NCBI RefSeq assembly: GCF_001544695.2
Contig: NZ_FCOM02000003.1
Coordinates: 124,001-188,000, forward strand
DNA from: Caballeronia arvi
Lineage (GTDB): Bacteria > Pseudomonadota > Gammaproteobacteria > Burkholderiales > Burkholderiaceae
Length of the DNA stretch: 64,000 bases
Direction of reading: 5' to 3'
In this document: positions 52,595 to 61,930 of the stretch, one piece after another
Position numbering within the stretch: position 1 is the first letter of the stretch
Layout: each line of letters begins with the position of its first letter
Translations under genes and position numbers: made by a program
Notes under the pieces: model-generated
What the model was told of the DNA's origin: nothing
What the model saw: only the letters and a program-made list of their open reading frames with translations
Database searches by the model: none

Positions 52595-52630
52595 GGTCGT
52601 CCCGGTCTTTATTCGAATGATGTCTGCGCT

Positions 52631-55600
52631 TCAACGATAACGCAGGTCGAGCGTGAACGGAAATTCGCGGCTGCGCTCGCGCGCTTCGACCTGCATTGCG
52701 CCGGGCGTATGACCCGTCGCGAAGAAGCGCGAACGTCTGCGGCTTTCGGCTTCATAGGCGTTCACCGGGAAGGTCTGGTAGTTGCGTCCGCCCGGATGCG
52801 CGACGTGATACTGGCATCCGCCGATCGCGCGCCCCGTCCATGTATCGACGATATCGAAAGTGAGCGGCGCATGCACGCCGATCGTCGGATGCAGCGACGC
52901 CGCCTGCGACCACGCACGAAAGCGCACGCCCGCCACGTATTCGCTCACGCGTCCCGTCGGCTGCAACGGCAGCGCCTCGCCGTTCACGGTCACGACATGA
53001 CGGTTGCCGTTCAGGCCGAGCACACGCACCTCGAGACGTTCGACCGATGAATCGACAAAACGCACCGTGCCGCCGATGGCGCCCTCTTCGCCCATCACAT
53101 GCCACGGCTCCAGCGCATTGCGGATCGTGAGCGCGATGCCGTTGGTGTCGTATGCGCCGACGAGCGGAAAGCGGAACTCGAAGTGCGGCGCGAACCAGCT
53201 TCGCTCGAAGGCGAAGCCCGCGTCGCGCAACTCGGCGAGCACGTCGTCGAAATCCATCTGCACGAAGGTGCCGAGCATGAAGCGGTCGTGTATTTCGGTG
53301 CCCCAGCGCGTGAGGCGCGCGGTGTAGGGCGTCTCCCAGAAGCGCGCAACGAGCGCGCGCAACAGCAATTGCTGCACGAGACTCATGCGCGCATGCGGCG
53401 GCATCTCGAAGCCGCGCAATTCCAGCAGGCCGAGGCGGCCCGTCGGACCATCGGGCGAATAGAGCTTGTCGATGCAGAACTCCGCACGGTGCGTGTTGCC
53501 CGTCACATCGATCAGGACGTTGCGCAGAATGCGGTCGATGAGCCACGGCGGGACGGTCGCACTGCCGCGTCCGCCGAGCAAGTCGAGTTGGTGCTGCAAT
53601 TCGGCGAACGCTATCTCGAGCTCGTAGACCTGGTCGTTGCGCGCTTCGTCGACGCGCGGCGCCTGACTCGTCGGACCGATGAAGAGCCCCGAAAACAGCA
53701 TCGACAAGGACGGATGGTTATGCCAGTAAGCGATGAGGCTCGCGAGCAGATCGGGGCGGCGCAGGAACGGACTGTCGGCGGGTGTCGCGCCGCCGAGCAC
53801 GAAGTGATTGCCGCCGCCGGTGCCGGTGTGGCGGCCGTCGAGCATGAACTTCTCGGGGCTCAGATACGACTCGTGCGCCGCGCCGTAGAGAAACTCGGTG
53901 TGATCGACGAGATCGTTCCAGTTCGCCGCCGGATGAATGTTCACCTCGATCACGCCAGGGTCGGGCGTCACCTGAAGCATCTTTAGACGCGCATCGCGAG
54001 GCGGCGGATAGCCTTCGACGATCACGGGAATGGCGAGATCGGCTGCGGTCGCTTCGACGGCGGTCAGGAGATCGAGATAGTCATCGAGCGCGGCGAGCGG
54101 CGGCATGAACACGTGCATGAGCTTGTTGCCGTTGCCGTGCTTGTCCAGTGCGGCGGCTTCCGCTTGCGGACCGGCCGCGCGCGCCGGGTCGCGCGCCTCC
54201 ACGCACACCGCCGTGCGTGCGGTCCATTTGGCCGACTCGCCACGCTGCGGGATGCGCTCCCGCGACGCGCCGGGCGCCGTGCCGGCGTATCGCGTCGCGG
54301 TCGCGGCCGTGCTCGCGCTCGTTTTCGCATCGGCGTTTTGCACGCGTGATTCAACATCCCGATCCGCATATTGCATGCGTAATTCAGTTGCCGTGCGCAA
54401 TGGCACAGGCGGGCCGAACGGATCGTGGGCGTGCTGCCAGGGGTAATCGTGCTCCGCCACCCACGGCAGCGAGTCGAGCGGCAGACGATAGCCCATCGGC
54501 GAATCGCCCGGAACCAGATACATGCGCTCGTCGCGGAAGAACCACGGCCCGCTCACCCAGCGGCCCGGCTCCGTCGCCGGGTCATCCTCGCGTGCGATCG
54601 GCAGCGCGTAGCCCGTGACGGACGGCAGGCCCGCATCGAACACGCGGCGCAGGCGCGCGCGTTCGAGTTCGTCGTCGAGACGCGAATCGAACGGATCGAC
54701 ATTCACCGGCAAGCGGCGCTCGCGCCACAGGTAGTACCACGTGTCTTCGTATGCCGGTTCAATGAATTTTGCATTCAAAGACAACTTGCCCGCGAGATGG
54801 CGAATGAAGCGCGCGGCGTCGTCCGCCGTGTATGACGCGGGTTGCCGTTCATCCGCGAAGAGCGAGGGATCGTGCCAGCACGGTTGCCCGTCCGCGCGCC
54901 AGAACAGCGACAGCGCCCAGCGCGGCAATTGCTCGCCCGGATACCACTTCCCCTGTCCAATATGCAGAAAGCCATTCACGCTGTACTGCGCGCGCAGCTT
55001 GTCCATCAGTGACACGGCGTAGGCGCGCTTCGTCGGGCCGAGCGCGTCGGTATTCCATTCGGCCTCGTCGCGATCGCGCACTGAGACGTAGGTCGGTTCG
55101 CCGCCCATCGTCAGGCGCACGTCCGATGCGTTGAGTTGCGCGTCGACCTGCTCGCCCATGCGCAGCACGGCGCTCCAGTCTTGCTCGCTGTAGGGCTTTG
55201 TCACGCGTGGCGTTTCGAGCACGCGCTCTATCGACATCGTGTGAACGAATTCGACTTCGCACTTTTCGACCGCGCCGGAGACCGGCGCCGCGCTGTCCGG
55301 CTCCGGCGTGCACGCGACAGGAATATGTCCTTCGCCCGCGAGCAAACCCGAAGTCGGATCGAAGCCGATCCAGCCCGCGCCCGGCAGATACACTTCGCAC
55401 CACGCGTGCAGATCGGTGAAGTCCACTTCCGTGCCGCTCGGGCCTTCGAGCGATTTGGCGTCCGGTGCGAGCTGGAGGAGATAGCCCGACACGAAGCGCG
55501 CGGCCAGACCGAGATGACGCAGCGTCTCGACGAGCAGCCAGGCCGAATCGCGACACGAGCCCGCCGCGTTTTCGAGCGTTTCCTCCGGCGTCTGCACGCC

Positions 55601-56092
55601 CGGTTCCATGCGAATCAGATAGCGAATCTCCTCTGCCAGGCGCTGATTGAGTTCGACGAAAAAATCGATCGTCGTGCGCGGCGTCCGGTCGATACTTTCG
55701 ACGAATGCCGCAAAACGCGGCGTCGGTTCGCGCTTGACCATGTAGGGCGCGAGATCGTGCAGCAATTCGGGCGCATAGCTGAAGGGAAAGCTTTGGGCGG
55801 CCGGTTCGAGAAAGAAGTCGAACGGGTTATAGACCGCCATTTCGGCGACGAGATCGACCGTCACCTTGAATTCGCGCGTTTTCTCGGGAAAAACCAGGCG
55901 CGCCTGATAGTTCGCGAACGCGTCCTGCTGCCAGTTGATGAAATGATCGTCGGGGTCGACGCGCATCGAATACGACACGATCGGCGTCCGGCAGTGCGGC
56001 GCGGGCCGCAGACGCACGACTTGCGGCGACAGGCCGACGAGCCGGTCGTATCGATAATGCGTGACATGGTTCAATGCAACACGAATGGACAC
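52631..56092 (-). CDS. Large transglutaminase with DUF2126 C-terminal domain
   Basis: 1153 residues from a GTG at 56092, supported by AAAGGAG six bases upstream. The first 300 residues are a transglutaminase core with Cys180 (AGSCRDSAW), His229 (DLHAWCEVY) and Asp245 (GFDPTSG). The rest is the DUF2126 region (SDVRLTMGGEPTYVS ... VIEVNIHP ... GGGNHFVLGG). A low-complexity, Ala/Thr/Arg-rich insertion near residues 565-640 interrupts the expected sequence between FGPPVPLR and LHVFMPP-type segments; it carries two copies of the window's interspersed repeat. It leads the leftward operon with the ATP-grasp/alpha-E fusion. Confidence 0.9.
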   Translation of the reverse strand: MSIRVALNHVTHYRYDRLVGLSPQVVRLRPAPHCRTPIVSYSMRVDPDDHFINWQQDAFANYQARLVFPEKTREFKVTVDLVAEMAVYNPFDFFLEPAAQSFPFSYAPELLHDLAPYMVKREPTPRFAAFVESIDRTPRTTIDFFVELNQRLAEEIRYLIRMEPGVQTPEETLENAAGSCRDSAWLLVETLRHLGLAARFVSGYLLQLAPDAKSLEGPSGTEVDFTDLHAWCEVYLPGAGWIGFDPTSGLLAGEGHIPVACTPEPDSAAPVSGAVEKCEVEFVHTMSIERVLETPRVTKPYSEQDWSAVLRMGEQVDAQLNASDVRLTMGGEPTYVSVRDRDEAEWNTDALGPTKRAYAVSLMDKLRAQYSVNGFLHIGQGKWYPGEQLPRWALSLFWRADGQPCWHDPSLFADERQPASYTADDAARFIRHLAGKLSLNAKFIEPAYEDTWYYLWRERRLPVNVDPFDSRLDDELERARLRRVFDAGLPSVTGYALPIAREDDPATEPGRWVSGPWFFRDERMYLVPGDSPMGYRLPLDSLPWVAEHDYPWQHAHDPFGPPVPLRTATELRMQYADRDVESRVQNADAKTSASTAATATRYAGTAPGASRERIPQRGESAKWTARTAVCVEARDPARAAGPQAEAAALDKHGNGNKLMHVFMPPLAALDDYLDLLTAVEATAADLAIPVIVEGYPPPRDARLKMLQVTPDPGVIEVNIHPAANWNDLVDHTEFLYGAAHESYLSPEKFMLDGRHTGTGGGNHFVLGGATPADSPFLRRPDLLASLIAYWHNHPSLSMLFSGLFIGPTSQAPRVDEARNDQVYELEIAFAELQHQLDLLGGRGSATVPPWLIDRILRNVLIDVTGNTHRAEFCIDKLYSPDGPTGRLGLLELRGFEMPPHARMSLVQQLLLRALVARFWETPYTARLTRWGTEIHDRFMLGTFVQMDFDDVLAELRDAGFAFERSWFAPHFEFRFPLVGAYDTNGIALTIRNALEPWHVMGEEGAIGGTVRFVDSSVERLEVRVLGLNGNRHVVTVNGEALPLQPTGRVSEYVAGVRFRAWSQAASLHPTIGVHAPLTFDIVDTWTGRAIGGCQYHVAHPGGRNYQTFPVNAYEAESRRRSRFFATGHTPGAMQVEARERSREFPFTLDLRYR
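54333..54386. repeat. Two in-frame copies of the interspersed repeat within a gene
   Basis: GCGTTTTGCACGCGTGATTC and GCATATTGCATGCGTAATTC begin 33 bases (11 codons) apart. They lie inside the transglutaminase insertion, and the reading frame is kept. Confidence 0.7.
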
Positions 56093-56222
56093 ACCCGACT
56101 CCTTTGATCAATTGACGTCGTGCCAGCGACATGAAAACGCGATCTTGCCGCGGCACGATGTTTGCACTGCACGACAGCGCGTGCACGGAACATTCCGCGA
56201 TTCCACCTCTACCGGCCACACG

Positions 56223-57293
56223 ATGAAGACCTTTCACTGCAACCGCTGCAATCAGTTGGTGTTCTTCGAAAACACGCATTGCGAAAAGTGCGGCGCGCAG
56301 CTTGGCTACGTGCCCGAAATCAATCAGATCAGTGCGTTCGAGGAAACCGGCGACGGCCGCTGGCGCAGCCTTCATCCGCTCGCCAAGGACTCGTTGTATC
56401 GGCCGTGCCACAACTATGCGGTCGAAAACGTGTGCAACTGGGTCGTGCCCGCGCCCGAGAGCGATACGTCCGATACGCTTTGCTGCTCCTGTGAATTGAC
56501 GAGCACCATTCCCAACCTCTCGAATCCTGATAACCGCCTCTACTGGTATCGCATAGAAAGCGCCAAGCGCCGCCTTCTCTACACGTTCGCGGAACTGGGC
56601 CTGCCCGTGGCGTCGCGTCAGGAAGATCCCGAGCACGGCCTCGAATTCCAGTTTCTCGAAGGCGACGCGCACGGCCACGGCGTGATGACGGGTCATAACG
56701 ACGGCATCATCACGCTCAACATTGCCGAAGCCGACGATGCGCATCGCGAGCAGACACGTTCTGCGCTGCACGAGCCGTATCGCACGCTGCTCGGCCATCT
56801 CCGCCATGAATCCGGGCACTATTTCTTCGACCGCCTGATCGCCGACACCGCGCGCATCGCGCCGTTTCGCACCGCCTTCGGCGACGAACAAGCCGACTAC
56901 GCCGCCGCGCTCGATCGTCACTACAACGAAGGGCCGCCCGCCCGATGGGAAGACAACTTCATCAGCGCCTATGCCACGATGCATCCGTGGGAAGACTGGG
57001 CGGAAACATGGGCGCATTACCTGCATATCGTCGATACGCTCGACACCGCGGTTTCGTGCGGCCTCGTGCTCGTGCCCGATAGCCCACACGAGCCCACGCT
57101 CACCGACCAGACGCCAATCGAGGAAACCACGTTCGATAACCTGATGAACCGCTGGTTTCCGCTCACGTATGTCCTCAATAGCCTGAACCGCAGCCTCGGC
57201 ATGCCGGACGGTTATCCGTTCGCGCTGGCGCCTGCCGTGATAGACAAACTGCGCTTTGTTCATCGCGTGGTCACGGCGGCGGCCAAACGCTGA
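56223..57293 (+). CDS. Zinc-ribbon / putative zinc-binding metallopeptidase
   Basis: 356 residues. A zinc ribbon is formed by Cys6, Cys9, Cys20 and Cys23. The middle has CCSCELTSTIPNLSNPDNRLYW, and the peptidase-type HESGH motif is at 195-199, followed by a downstream EDWAETWAHYLH segment that could give the third ligand. This matches the 'putative zinc-binding peptidase' family commonly found with transglutaminase/ATP-grasp/alpha-E clusters. It sits between the two sets, on the opposite strand. No strong ribosome site precedes the ATG. Confidence 0.85.
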   Translation: MKTFHCNRCNQLVFFENTHCEKCGAQLGYVPEINQISAFEETGDGRWRSLHPLAKDSLYRPCHNYAVENVCNWVVPAPESDTSDTLCCSCELTSTIPNLSNPDNRLYWYRIESAKRRLLYTFAELGLPVASRQEDPEHGLEFQFLEGDAHGHGVMTGHNDGIITLNIAEADDAHREQTRSALHEPYRTLLGHLRHESGHYFFDRLIADTARIAPFRTAFGDEQADYAAALDRHYNEGPPARWEDNFISAYATMHPWEDWAETWAHYLHIVDTLDTAVSCGLVLVPDSPHEPTLTDQTPIEETTFDNLMNRWFPLTYVLNSLNRSLGMPDGYPFALAPAVIDKLRFVHRVVTAAAKR

Positions 57294-57303
57294 GCACGCA
57301 CGC

Positions 57304-58308
57304 TCAACCGTTGCCTTGCGTTTGCGTTTGAGTCTGCGATTGCTCCGGCGCGGCAGGCGCTTCCGGCGCAATCGGCAATAGAAAATCGCGGCTCACGCGG
57401 CTCGCGAGATCGTTCACGCGCGCAAGGAAATTCACGAGATAAGCGTGCAGTCCGCCTCGCAGAATGTCGACGATGCGCCCGTTCTTCAATTCCGCGCTCA
57501 ACAGCGCTGCAAGGCGTGCGGCTTCCGTATCGCGCCCTTTCGTCACGTGACCGATCAGCTGCTCCACTTCTGCGATGCTGGCCGCAAGCGAACGAGGCCA
57601 GTCGCCATAAAGAATCAGCAAGCCCGCGACACGCTCCGGCGTAATGACATCGCGATAGACTCGCCGATACACCTCCAGGCCCGATACGGAACCGAGCACC
57701 GCAACCCAATGGTGATAATCGAACGGTTGTGCCGAAGTATCGGCACGCTGCTCCATCATTTCGAATTTCACGTCGAGAATGCGGGCCGTGTTATCGGCGC
57801 GTTCGATGAAAGTCCCGAGGCGCATGAAATAGAACGCATCGTCTTTCACGAGCGTGCCTAGCTGCACGCCGCGCGAAAGATGTGAGCGGAACTTCACCCA
57901 TTCGAAGAACGCATAAGGCTCGCGCTCGAGAATGCCGTCGGCGAGCATGCGCTGACAATCGAGCCAGGTCGTATTGAGCGATTCCCATAGCTCGCTATTC
58001 GTGGAGCTGCGCACGGCTCGCGCGTTCTCGCGCGCGGCGCGCAGACAACTGACGATCGACGACGGGTTCGTCAGATCGCGGGCCATGAAGTCGATCACTT
58101 CGCGGCTTTTCATGCCGTGATGCGCGGCCGAATAGATGCCGCTCAACTCCGATATCGACAGCATCGCGCGCCAGCCCAGCTCCGCGTATTCATCGGACTG
58201 CGGTAAAAGCGAGAGCTGATAGGTCGCATCGAGCATCCGGGCAGTGTTCTCGGCGCGTTCGGTATAGCGCGCCATCCAGAAGAGATGATCCGCGGTACGG
58301 CTCAGCAT
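57304..58308 (-). CDS. Alpha-E domain protein
   Basis: 334 residues, nearly all helix. The start MLSRTADHLFWMARYTERAENTARMLDATYQLSLL is the alpha-E signature also seen in the C-terminal half of the 874-residue fusion. A Gln/Thr-rich tail (SQTQTQTQ) ends the chain. The domain has no proven activity; it always accompanies circularly permuted ATP-grasp enzymes and is thought to assist peptide ligation. It follows the ATP-grasp gene by 51 bases and converges on the peptidase gene. Confidence 0.9.
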   Translation of the reverse strand: MLSRTADHLFWMARYTERAENTARMLDATYQLSLLPQSDEYAELGWRAMLSISELSGIYSAAHHGMKSREVIDFMARDLTNPSSIVSCLRAARENARAVRSSTNSELWESLNTTWLDCQRMLADGILEREPYAFFEWVKFRSHLSRGVQLGTLVKDDAFYFMRLGTFIERADNTARILDVKFEMMEQRADTSAQPFDYHHWVAVLGSVSGLEVYRRVYRDVITPERVAGLLILYGDWPRSLAASIAEVEQLIGHVTKGRDTEAARLAALLSAELKNGRIVDILRGGLHAYLVNFLARVNDLASRVSRDFLLPIAPEAPAAPEQSQTQTQTQGNG

Positions 58309-58359
58309 GGGTGTTCTCGATTTGTTTGTCGTTGTCGTCAGAGCGGCAATGAATGTTTT

Positions 58360-59832
58360 CTAGCGCTCCAGTACCCACGTATCCTTCGTGCCGCCGCCTT
58401 GCGACGAATTCACGACGAGCGATCCTTCCCGCAGCGCGACGCGCGTCAGGCCGCCCGGCACCATCCGCACTTCGGTTCCCGACAGCACGAAAGGACGCAG
58501 ATCGATATGACGCGGCGCAATGCCTGCCTCCACATAAGTGGGACATGTCGAGAGAGCGAGCGTCGGCTGCGCGATGTATTTCTCCGGATGCGCTTCCAGC
58601 ACCGCGCGGAATTCGGCGATCTGCGCCGCCGTCGACGCGGGGCCGACGAGCATGCCGTAACCACCTGCGCCATGCGTCTCCTTCACGACGAGCTCGGGCA
58701 AATGATCGAGCACATACGCGAGATCGTCTGGCTTGCGGCACATCCATGTCGGCACGTTGTTGAGAATCGGCTCTTCGCCGAGATAGAAACGCACCATGTC
58801 CGGCACATAGGGATAGATCGATTTGTCATCCGCGATGCCGGTGCCCACTGCATTGCATAACGCGACATTGCCCGCCCGATATGCGCCGATCAATCCGGGC
58901 ACACCGAGCGCAGAGTCCGGGCGGAACACAAGCGGATCGAGAAAGTCGTCATCGATACGGCGATAGATCACATCGACGCGCTGCGGCCCCTGCGTCGTGC
59001 GCATATACAGATAGTCGTTCTCGACGAAGAGATCCTGCCCTTCGACGAGTTCGACGCCCATCTGCTGCGCAAGAAAGGCGTGCTCGAAATACGCCGAGTT
59101 ATACATGCCCGGTGTCATCACGACGATGGTCGGATTTTCTGCGGCGGCAGGCGCGGCCGCGCGCAATGTGTCGAGCAATAAGTCCGGATAATGCGCGACC
59201 GGCGCGACGCGATTGCGCGCGAACAGATCGGGAAAAAGCCGCATCATCATCTTGCGATTTTCGAGCATGTACGAGACGCCCGACGGTACACGCAGGTTAT
59301 CTTCGAGGACATAGAATTCGCCCTGTCCCGCACGCACGATATCGATGCCCGCGATATGCGCGTAGATATCGCGGACGACATCGACGCCGCGCATCTCCGG
59401 CCGATACTGCGCGTTGCCGAGAATCTGCGCCTCGGGAATGATGCCCGCGCGAATGATGTCCTGCTCGTGATAGATGTCGTGAATGAAACGGTTCAGCGCA
59501 TTCACGCGCTGCCGCAGTCCGCGCTCCAGTGCTCGCCATTCGTCGGCGGGAAAGATGCGCGGAATGACATCGAAGGGAATCGTGCGCTCGGGAATGATGC
59601 CGGGCAGATCGCTCGTTCCGTAGACCGCGAACGTGATGCCGACGCGCCGGAAGTTGAGATCCGCTTCGGCGCGCTTGATATCGATCTGTTGATCGTTCTG
59701 CGCGGAGAGCCAGGTCATGAAGTCGCGGTAATGCGTGCGCGGATCGCCCACGCCACGAAACGCCGCCGCCGGCAAGCCATGCGCCTCCAGATCACTGCGC
59801 TCGAACATCTCGTTGAAGAATGCTTGCGTCAT
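58360..59832 (-). CDS. Circularly permuted ATP-grasp protein (type 2)
   Basis: 490 residues from ATG 59832 with GGAAGA upstream; an ATG at 59901 would extend it but has no homologous sequence. Motifs: FDVIPRIFPADEW, LEDNLRVPSGVSYMLENRKMMMRLFPDLF, VVMTPGMYNSAYFEHAFLAQQMGVELVEGQDL, RRIDDDFLDPLVFRPDSALGVPGL and VKETHGAGGYGML. These match the first half of the 874-residue fusion, so two paralogous ligases lie in one island. Predicted to form an amide bond using ATP; the peptide or metabolite acceptor is unknown. First gene of a leftward pair. Confidence 0.92.
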   Translation of the reverse strand: MTQAFFNEMFERSDLEAHGLPAAAFRGVGDPRTHYRDFMTWLSAQNDQQIDIKRAEADLNFRRVGITFAVYGTSDLPGIIPERTIPFDVIPRIFPADEWRALERGLRQRVNALNRFIHDIYHEQDIIRAGIIPEAQILGNAQYRPEMRGVDVVRDIYAHIAGIDIVRAGQGEFYVLEDNLRVPSGVSYMLENRKMMMRLFPDLFARNRVAPVAHYPDLLLDTLRAAAPAAAENPTIVVMTPGMYNSAYFEHAFLAQQMGVELVEGQDLFVENDYLYMRTTQGPQRVDVIYRRIDDDFLDPLVFRPDSALGVPGLIGAYRAGNVALCNAVGTGIADDKSIYPYVPDMVRFYLGEEPILNNVPTWMCRKPDDLAYVLDHLPELVVKETHGAGGYGMLVGPASTAAQIAEFRAVLEAHPEKYIAQPTLALSTCPTYVEAGIAPRHIDLRPFVLSGTEVRMVPGGLTRVALREGSLVVNSSQGGGTKDTWVLER

Positions 59833-60213
59833 AGCCGGTCTTCCATATGAAGTGCATGTGGTGGCGATTCCCTTCGCTCGTATTTCTGGCTGCACTCGCA
59901 AGACGCTTCAATAGCCCGAACGACACGACGTACACATAAAGCGGATACGTCGACAGGCAACCTCGAAGCTTTGCGCGGGCAGCCCAGTACCAAACGAAAA
60001 AGCAACTTCAATGCCAATGTTATGAGCGATTCTTCTCCTTGTAAAACAAACCTTCGGGCCGCGTGATCTGTAGTGTCTGCACCAAAACCGCGCATCGTTG
60101 AAGCGATCTGCACATTCGGTGCATCGACTGGATGCTGCATGACGGTGCGTAAGTTTCAAAGCCGCGTCGCCACGCCGGTATCATAGGCGTCTTACCGCAC
60201 GTCACTCACGCCC
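59833..60213. other. Divergent intergenic region, 381 bases, no gene seen
   Basis: It separates the leftward ATP-grasp gene from yceH and should carry both promoters. It contains nested inverted repeats: TGCACC (60078) with GGTGCA (60118), enclosing ATCGTT-N4-AGCGAT (60094-60107). Short frames here have no ribosome site and no recognisable product. Confidence 0.5.
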
Positions 60214-60921
60214 ATGAACACGCCTTCCGAAGCCGCACCCCGTCCTGCCCTGCGCGAACTCACGCCTCTCGAAACACGCGTGCTCGGCGTGCTCATCGAA
60301 AAACAGCATACCGTGCCGGACACTTATCCTCTTTCGTTGAATTCCCTAACCTCGGGCTGCAATCAGAAGACTGCGCGCGCGCCCGTGATGAACGTCAGCG
60401 AGGACGAAGTGATGACGACCATCGATGGCCTGAAGCGCCTGAGCCTCGTCATCGAAGGAAGCAGCAGCCGCGTGCCGCGCTTCGAACATAACGTGAACCG
60501 CGTACTCGGCGTGCCGAGCCAGTCGGTTGCGCTGCTCGCAACGCTTTTTCTGCGCGGTCCCCAAACGGCGGCGGAATTGCGCGCGAACAGCGCGAGGCTC
60601 CATTCGTTTGCGGATATATCGTCGGTAGAAAGTTTTCTCGATGAACTCGCAGAAAACGATCCGCCGCGCGTCGTGAAGCTGCCGCGCACGCCGGGCGAGC
60701 GCGAAAGCCGATGGATGCATCTGCTGTGCGGCGAAGTCAGCATCAGCGATTTTCCTGCGCGTGACACGCAAGGCGGCGAATCGTTTTCGCTTTCCGAGTT
60801 CGAATCCCTGAAGTCGGAGCAGAAGCGCCTTGCACATGAAGTCGCGCAGTTGCGCGCGATGGTTCAGCGCATGGCAAGCGAACTCGGCATCACGCTCGAT
60901 CAATCGTCGCCCGATGCCTGA
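60214..60921 (+). CDS. YceH-family (DUF480) winged-helix protein
   Basis: 235 residues. The conserved opening LTPLETRVLGVLIEKQHTVPDTYPLSLNSLTSGCNQKTAR is diagnostic. Two winged-helix domains follow (about 15-95 and 105-180), and the C-terminus is a coiled coil (SEQKRLAHEVAQLRAMVQRMASELG). The family is conserved in proteobacteria but its function is not firmly known. Its stop lies three bases before the methyltransferase gene start, so the two form a transcript. Confidence 0.92.
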   Translation: MNTPSEAAPRPALRELTPLETRVLGVLIEKQHTVPDTYPLSLNSLTSGCNQKTARAPVMNVSEDEVMTTIDGLKRLSLVIEGSSSRVPRFEHNVNRVLGVPSQSVALLATLFLRGPQTAAELRANSARLHSFADISSVESFLDELAENDPPRVVKLPRTPGERESRWMHLLCGEVSISDFPARDTQGGESFSLSEFESLKSEQKRLAHEVAQLRAMVQRMASELGITLDQSSPDA

Positions 60922-60924
60922 GTG

Positions 60925-61671
60925 ATGAGCGACGCGCTGATTTCGGCATCGCTCGTCTTTCGCGACGATGGAACGCCGTACTCGCCGCGTCACGACGATA
61001 TCTATCACAGCGCGGCGGGCGCGCTGGCTCAGGCGCGCCACGTCTTTATCGACGGCAACGGTTTGCCCGGTCGCTGGCGCGGCAAGGCATGCTTCACGGT
61101 GATCGAGGCCGGCTTCGGCATGGGCATCAATTTCCTGGCGACATGGGCGGCCTGGCGTAACGATGCTCATCGCGCGACGATACTCAACTTCGTTTCGATA
61201 GAAAAGCATCCGTTCAGCGCAAACGATCTGCGCGCGGCGCACGCGGCGATCATCGACGACGACGCTGTCGTTCCGCTCGCCGACTTGCTAGCTTCGGCGT
61301 GGCCACCGCTAGAGGCCGGCATGCATAGACTTGCATTCGACGCTGGCGCCGTCACATTGACGCTCGCGCTCGGCGATGCCGCCCGGCTCTTGCCGCATTT
61401 AGCCGATAGCGGCGCCGCAGCGGACGCCATTTATCTCGACGGCTTCGCGCCCGCGAAGAACCCGGATATGTGGACGCCCGCGATTTTCACGTCGCTCGCT
61501 CGCATCGCCAAAGAGAATGCGACATTCGCCACCTATACCAGCGCCGGCGATGTCAAACGCGCACTCGTGCAAAGCGGATTCGAATATCGCAAGGTCGCGG
61601 GCTTCGGCGGCAAGCGCGCGATGCTGGTCGGCAAGCGATCGCTTTCCGGGAACGCCGTCATTGATTCGTAA
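60925..61671 (+). CDS. tRNA wobble-uridine methyltransferase, MnmC N-terminal domain only (MnmD-like)
   Basis: 248 residues. It matches the methyltransferase half of MnmC: SPRHDDIYHSAAGALAQARHVFI, VIEAGFGMGINFLATW (SAM binding), FVSIEKHPF, DAIYLDGFAPAKNPDMWTP and the closing GFGGKRAMLVGKR. It would methylate 5-aminomethyl-2-thiouridine at tRNA position 34. The protein ends right after this domain, so the FAD oxidase half of bifunctional MnmC (about 400 residues) is missing, and no remnant is visible downstream. A GTG at 60922 is an alternative start. Confidence 0.85.
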   Translation: MSDALISASLVFRDDGTPYSPRHDDIYHSAAGALAQARHVFIDGNGLPGRWRGKACFTVIEAGFGMGINFLATWAAWRNDAHRATILNFVSIEKHPFSANDLRAAHAAIIDDDAVVPLADLLASAWPPLEAGMHRLAFDAGAVTLTLALGDAARLLPHLADSGAAADAIYLDGFAPAKNPDMWTPAIFTSLARIAKENATFATYTSAGDVKRALVQSGFEYRKVAGFGGKRAMLVGKRSLSGNAVIDS

Positions 61672-61930
61672 TCGTTGAATCCGCCTGAATGAAGGCGTTT
61701 TCTTCGCGCACTGCGCATCAGTTCGCTAATGTGTCATTGCAAAGAAAGCACCGCGTAAGCGCGCTGTTTGATGCGCATACCACCCGTTTTGCGCGTTGGG
61801 CAATAAAGCAAAATAAGCTGGATAATGCGCAGCCGTTGGCGGCGCGGCGCTTGCTCGTATCAGCGAAATGAAGGCGAAGGCCGTGCGCCGGCACGTTCTT
61901 ATCAGCGCTGATTCACGAGGAGAAAAAGCT

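Noticed and set aside
50447..53050. An 867-residue plus-strand frame across the ATP-grasp/alpha-E and transglutaminase genes
   Set aside because: Antisense of two well-supported genes; composition is the usual GC-rich shadow.
61689..61871. A 60-residue frame between the MnmC-like and DUF3311 genes
   Set aside because: No ribosome site, no hydrophobic or family pattern; not an MnmC oxidase remnant.
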